This document shows positions 21,001-23,269 of a stretch of DNA of 23,269 nucleotides, piece by piece (within the stretch, counting starts at the first letter, position 1; each line of letters opens with the position of its first letter). Both the position numbers and the translations under genes were made by a program. The notes below the pieces were generated by a model. The model was not told the origin of the DNA. It worked only from the letters and a program-made list of their open reading frames with translations, and did no database searches. Origin of the DNA: Cudoniella acicularis (Eukaryota; Ascomycota; Leotiomycetes; Helotiales; Helotiaceae); contig JAAMPI010000903.1 of NCBI GenBank assembly GCA_013054445.1, positions 1 to 23,269 of the forward strand, read 5' to 3'.

Positions 21001-21289
21001 TGATAATGGGGGTGCCGATGGTAGCAGATCGGACTATGCGACGACTATTAGACTGGATCGCATACGTAGCGATGAGGAGGCGAAGGCTTGGATCGAGCAT
21101 GGCGAGGAGAGTCGGGGCTACTTGGTCGATGTGGGTAATGTGAATGGCAGCGATGCCGAGAATCGCCTGCTGGTCGTGGCGCAGAACACATTACTAGGAA
21201 TGGAAACATGGGCATTGGCCCAGGGATTCGCGAGTGTGCTATCGAGTTTGCAGAATAGTAGTTCGGCCGAAGGAAGAGACGAAAACTAG
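18018..21289 (+). pseudogene. C2H2 plus Zn2Cys6 transcription factor with Fungal_trans domain, frameshifted
   Basis: Exon 1 (18018-18151) encodes two C2H2 fingers: CSECGEKFKRLEHVERHKLS and CHICGKGFTRR. The second is completed by DTLTRHIPIH after the 142-nt intron 18152-18293. Next is a Zn2Cys6 cluster, ACVNCAKARLRC then CSRCNNRDDGC (about 18390-18465), a long Ser/Gln-rich linker, a Gln-rich patch (about 19300), and the Fungal_trans region (FVQLYFEYFQPIFPLVHQPT, then AILLNCMGMTYSGNRRLLEI, LGFCTW|IYDCQFPLYFDN across intron 20172-20222, and a C-terminal part 20435-21289). Lesions: frameshifts near 19930 (GGTTGACACAG) and 20424. An intron around 19843-19885 has uncertain phase. Intact relatives bind DNA and activate nearby clusters, so this was probably the cluster regulator. 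The dual-finger architecture is a known fungal class. Confidence 0.85.
18165..18240. repeat. Poly-C run and TTTGA repeats inside the regulator intron
   Basis: The first regulator intron contains a run of about 13 C near 18167-18179 and gatttgatttgatttg near 18225-18240. Such runs mutate in length; being intronic, they need not affect the protein. Confidence 0.6.
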
Positions 21290-21684
21290 TTAAGGTCGAG
21301 TAGTCTGGTCGGCGGCCGCTTAAGCGAGGCGGTGTAACGAAACTGGGTCGGGTCCTACCGTGTAGAGCTCGATAGGTGGTGTATTAGGGTCCGAGTATAT
21401 TTAAGCACGAGCCTCTCCCCTAACTCTAATTCTACCGGGATAGAGGTACTACTAAGGTAAGTAGGAGATGGAATGTCCGGGCAGGGAAATCAGACCCGCG
21501 CCCTGACCTCTCCCCTTCTCCCCCTCCCGAAGCGTCTGTCTGTCTGTCTTAACGTAGGTAGGACCCCCCCCCCCGGTGCCCCGCGCTCTACGCAGAAACC
21601 GTGCCCAGACAATACATGTTAGGGTCGTGACATATAGCTTGTATGACGTCGCACTACCTACCCTTCTGCTGAGTTAAGGTTAGT

Positions 21685-21711
21685 TACCCCTAACGTACCG
21701 TATTAGGGGTA
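21685..21711. repeat. 9-bp inverted repeat TACCCCTAA/TTAGGGGTA
   Basis: Perfect 9-bp arms at 21685-21693 and 21703-21711 with a 9-nt loop. The arm resembles a telomere-like TTAGGG word, but there is no array. Confidence 0.6.
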
Positions 21712-21859
21712 GTGGGTCTGTAGGGCCCCTATTTTCACTTCGGCTTTAGTTTCGGCTTCGGTTTCGGTGCCTTATATTATATATTTATACACCCTGTCAC
21801 TTCTATCCTATCCCGAGATGTATTAAGCTTGCTCAAGTGATCACCACAAACATATAAAA

Positions 21860-21968
21860 CTTTCACTTGTCCTTGTATCTCGTATCTCGGTGTCTAATCT
21901 AGATATAAATCCCACTTTCATTTCATCTTGTATCTCGGTTTCCATTCTGGATACTCAACCCTACTCAC
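21860..21968. repeat. Degenerate tandem duplication, unit about 54 bp
   Basis: Two adjacent units both start CTTTCA(C/T)TT, carry CTTGTATCTCG and a TCT(A/G)GATA core, and end near CCCA/CCTA (21860-21913 and 21914-21968). The similarity is partial, so this is an old duplication. Confidence 0.5.
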
Positions 21969-22302
21969 TCTCACATAAAACACACCCATTCTATTAACCT
22001 AACACCCAAACGCCTTGTTCACTCCTTCTATATACTGATCCCGCAACCTCAATTCCGCGTTAACATGGCGCACAACAACAGCTCATGATATCGTGAAATC
22101 GTAACTCCCCCCGCTAGACACAATAATTCCCCTATTAACAGCGCCTCATTAATAGGGCCTCCCTTATCCTCGCCCTTGCCTAGCCGTCATCATCGCCCGC
22201 TCCTATCTTCTGTGTTCTATCAATCATCCCCGTCAGCGGCGAGGCTTGCGGCGACGAACAGTTTGCCAGCCCTCCTCATCCTGATCCCTAGGTCTGCTCC
22301 TT

Positions 22303-23269
22303 TCAGGTGCCATCGACGCAGCCGCTTGGGTTGGCAACCACATCTCTGCGAGATGCTTCGCGTGGGGACCAAGACAGGCGACGCAGAAAAAAAAAGACCC
22401 CTAGTACTGCGGGAACCAAGTCGAGCAACCCGCGGCTTCGCGCGCCCTGGCTCTGGCGTACGGATCGGCAAAATAGGGGCCAGACGGTGAGATAGAGCAC
22501 GTATGTGCCCGTGGCTGCGTGGATCCCCTCGCGCGTGGTGGTCCCCTCGGGAGTAACTGCCCCCACGTGAGTTCGCGTTAGGACCTGCGGGAGTAAAAGT
22601 TCTAGAACATCGTCTGGCCCCGTAGCGGTGGTGGTAGTGGTGCCGCCTCCCGAGAGGGCCGTTGCTGCTGGACCTGCACTGTGCCTTAGTTGATTGAATA
22701 GTGCCCTAACAACTATAGGGACTATAGTGGGTACTAGACGCAGAAGTACAAGTATAAAACTATAGATTTCGTCGTATGCCCCTGTCGTAGTCGTAGCAGT
22801 GGTTTCTCGTCTCTTAACCCTCGTCGATGTATTCTGCTCACCGTCCCTCACCCGGATATACCGCCTCGCGAAGTCCTCTCTCAGCTGCTTAGTCGGAACC
22901 CACGTCTCCATCGCTTCCAACCCCACGCACCTGTTCATCCGCTCCCACACGTACGTGAACGATTCCTTGTCGAGGCGGAAGAGCGCCCCGTTAGGTTCCT
23001 GTTTTTTGGCGTAGACGTGCAGATCCTCCCATCGCACGCTGTAGACGTCGTCAAGGTCGACGTAGGACGCTGCTGTTAGGAAGCGGTGCTTGTGGTGGTG
23101 TTCGAGCATGAGTGGTGGCGGGGAAACAGCTGTATTCTTCCTCGACGGGGGATAAGGCGAGAGTTTCACGTAGCGGTCCCGGAAGCCGGGTTGTGAGGTG
23201 TCGGGGCCGCTGGTGGCGCTGAAGGAGCGCAGGAGCGCGAAGAAGATGATCGCGTCTTCGGGGCCCGTG
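22303..23269 (-). CDS. Hypothetical protein, partial (5' end outside the window)
   Basis: The frame is open from the right edge down to the stop at 22303-22305. I do not recognise a family. The first ~130 residues seen include PEDAIIFFALLRSFSATSG, FRDRYVKLSP, LDDVYSVRWEDLHVYAKKQ, LFRLDKESFTYVWERMNRCV and WVPTKQLREDFARRYIRVRD, a plausible globular part. Later there is a hydrophobic stretch (IYSFILVLLRLVPTIVPIVV) that could be a membrane segment, and a Thr/Gly-rich low-complexity run (about 22620-22650). The last ~60 residues are Arg/Ser-rich and may be out-of-frame read-through past an unseen intron (around 22450-22500), so the 3' end is uncertain. The lack of stops over more than 900 nt supports coding. 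Confidence 0.5.
   Translation of the reverse strand, partial: TGPEDAIIFFALLRSFSATSGPDTSQPGFRDRYVKLSPYPPSRKNTAVSPPPLMLEHHHKHRFLTAASYVDLDDVYSVRWEDLHVYAKKQEPNGALFRLDKESFTYVWERMNRCVGLEAMETWVPTKQLREDFARRYIRVRDGEQNTSTRVKRRETTATTTTGAYDEIYSFILVLLRLVPTIVPIVVRALFNQLRHSAGPAATALSGGGTTTTTATGPDDVLELLLPQVLTRTHVGAVTPEGTTTREGIHAATGTYVLYLTVWPLFCRSVRQSQGARSRGLLDLVPAVLGVFFFLRRLSWSPREASRRDVVANPSGCVDGT

Larger units (their letters stand above)
21290..22302. other. Non-coding region with small repeats
   Basis: About 1 kb between the regulator relic and the minus-strand frame at the right edge. Stops are frequent in all frames. It holds TCTG repeats at about 21534-21549, a poly-C run near 21565-21575, an inverted repeat at 21685-21711, TTCGG-type repeats at about 21738-21769, and a degenerate ~54-bp direct repeat at 21860-21968. 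No gene or RNA gene recognised. Confidence 0.5.

Noticed and set aside
3972..21289. Classical secondary-metabolite cluster with a backbone enzyme
   Set aside because: No PKS, NRPS, terpene cyclase or prenyltransferase motifs are present; only tailoring-type genes are visible in the window.
21685..21711. Telomere-like TTAGGGG word
   Set aside because: A single inverted pair, not a tandem array, so not telomeric sequence.
1..23269. CRISPR array, tRNA or rRNA genes
   Set aside because: No regularly spaced repeats and no recognisable tRNA or rRNA signature were seen by eye.

Overview
The window looks like an accessory, gene-decay region of a filamentous ascomycete (Pezizomycotina). The evidence is short (about 44-142 nt) GT..AG introns, a C2H2 plus Zn2Cys6 regulator, fungal-type flavin monooxygenases, pogo/Fot1-like and Tc1-like transposons, and a TpA-rich block of the kind made by repeat-induced point mutation (RIP). 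I cannot name the species.

Positions 1-3945 are a nest of mutated transposons with no intact gene. They hold the tail of one pogo-like transposase (1-339), which sits inside the helix-turn-helix region of a second one (340-1570). That second element also carries a probable solo LTR (545-749). A Tc1-like transposase relic lies on the minus strand (1555-2640), followed by a short inverted piece of pogo DDE sequence and another pogo-like C-terminal coiled-coil and tail (3390-3840).

From about 3946 to 21289 the base composition becomes normal and a cluster of metabolic genes follows. In order these are: a phenol-hydroxylase-like FAD monooxygenase relic (+, split by a 652-bp pogo deletion derivative); an AhpD/carboxymuconolactone-decarboxylase-like relic (-); a salicylate-hydroxylase-like FAD monooxygenase relic (+); a metallo-beta-lactamase-fold hydrolase relic (-); an intact CocE/S15-type alpha/beta hydrolase (+, 4 exons, 594 aa); an intact cupin (-, 186 aa); a second, broken CocE/S15-type hydrolase (+); a third FAD monooxygenase relic (-); and a broken C2H2/Zn2Cys6 cluster-type regulator (+). 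The content suggests oxidation of an aromatic or polyketide-like substrate by flavin hydroxylases, followed by ester or amide hydrolysis and further processing, under a pathway regulator. That pathway role is inference; no PKS, NRPS or terpene backbone gene is present in the window. Seven of the nine genes carry stops, frameshifts or deletions, so the cluster is probably dead here and only the S15 hydrolase and the cupin could still work.

Positions 21290-22302 are non-coding, with small repeats. A minus-strand reading frame of unknown function (22303 to the right edge) runs out of the window.

All exon structures were read by eye from reading-frame continuity and splice sites. No search was run, and family names rest on recognised motifs.
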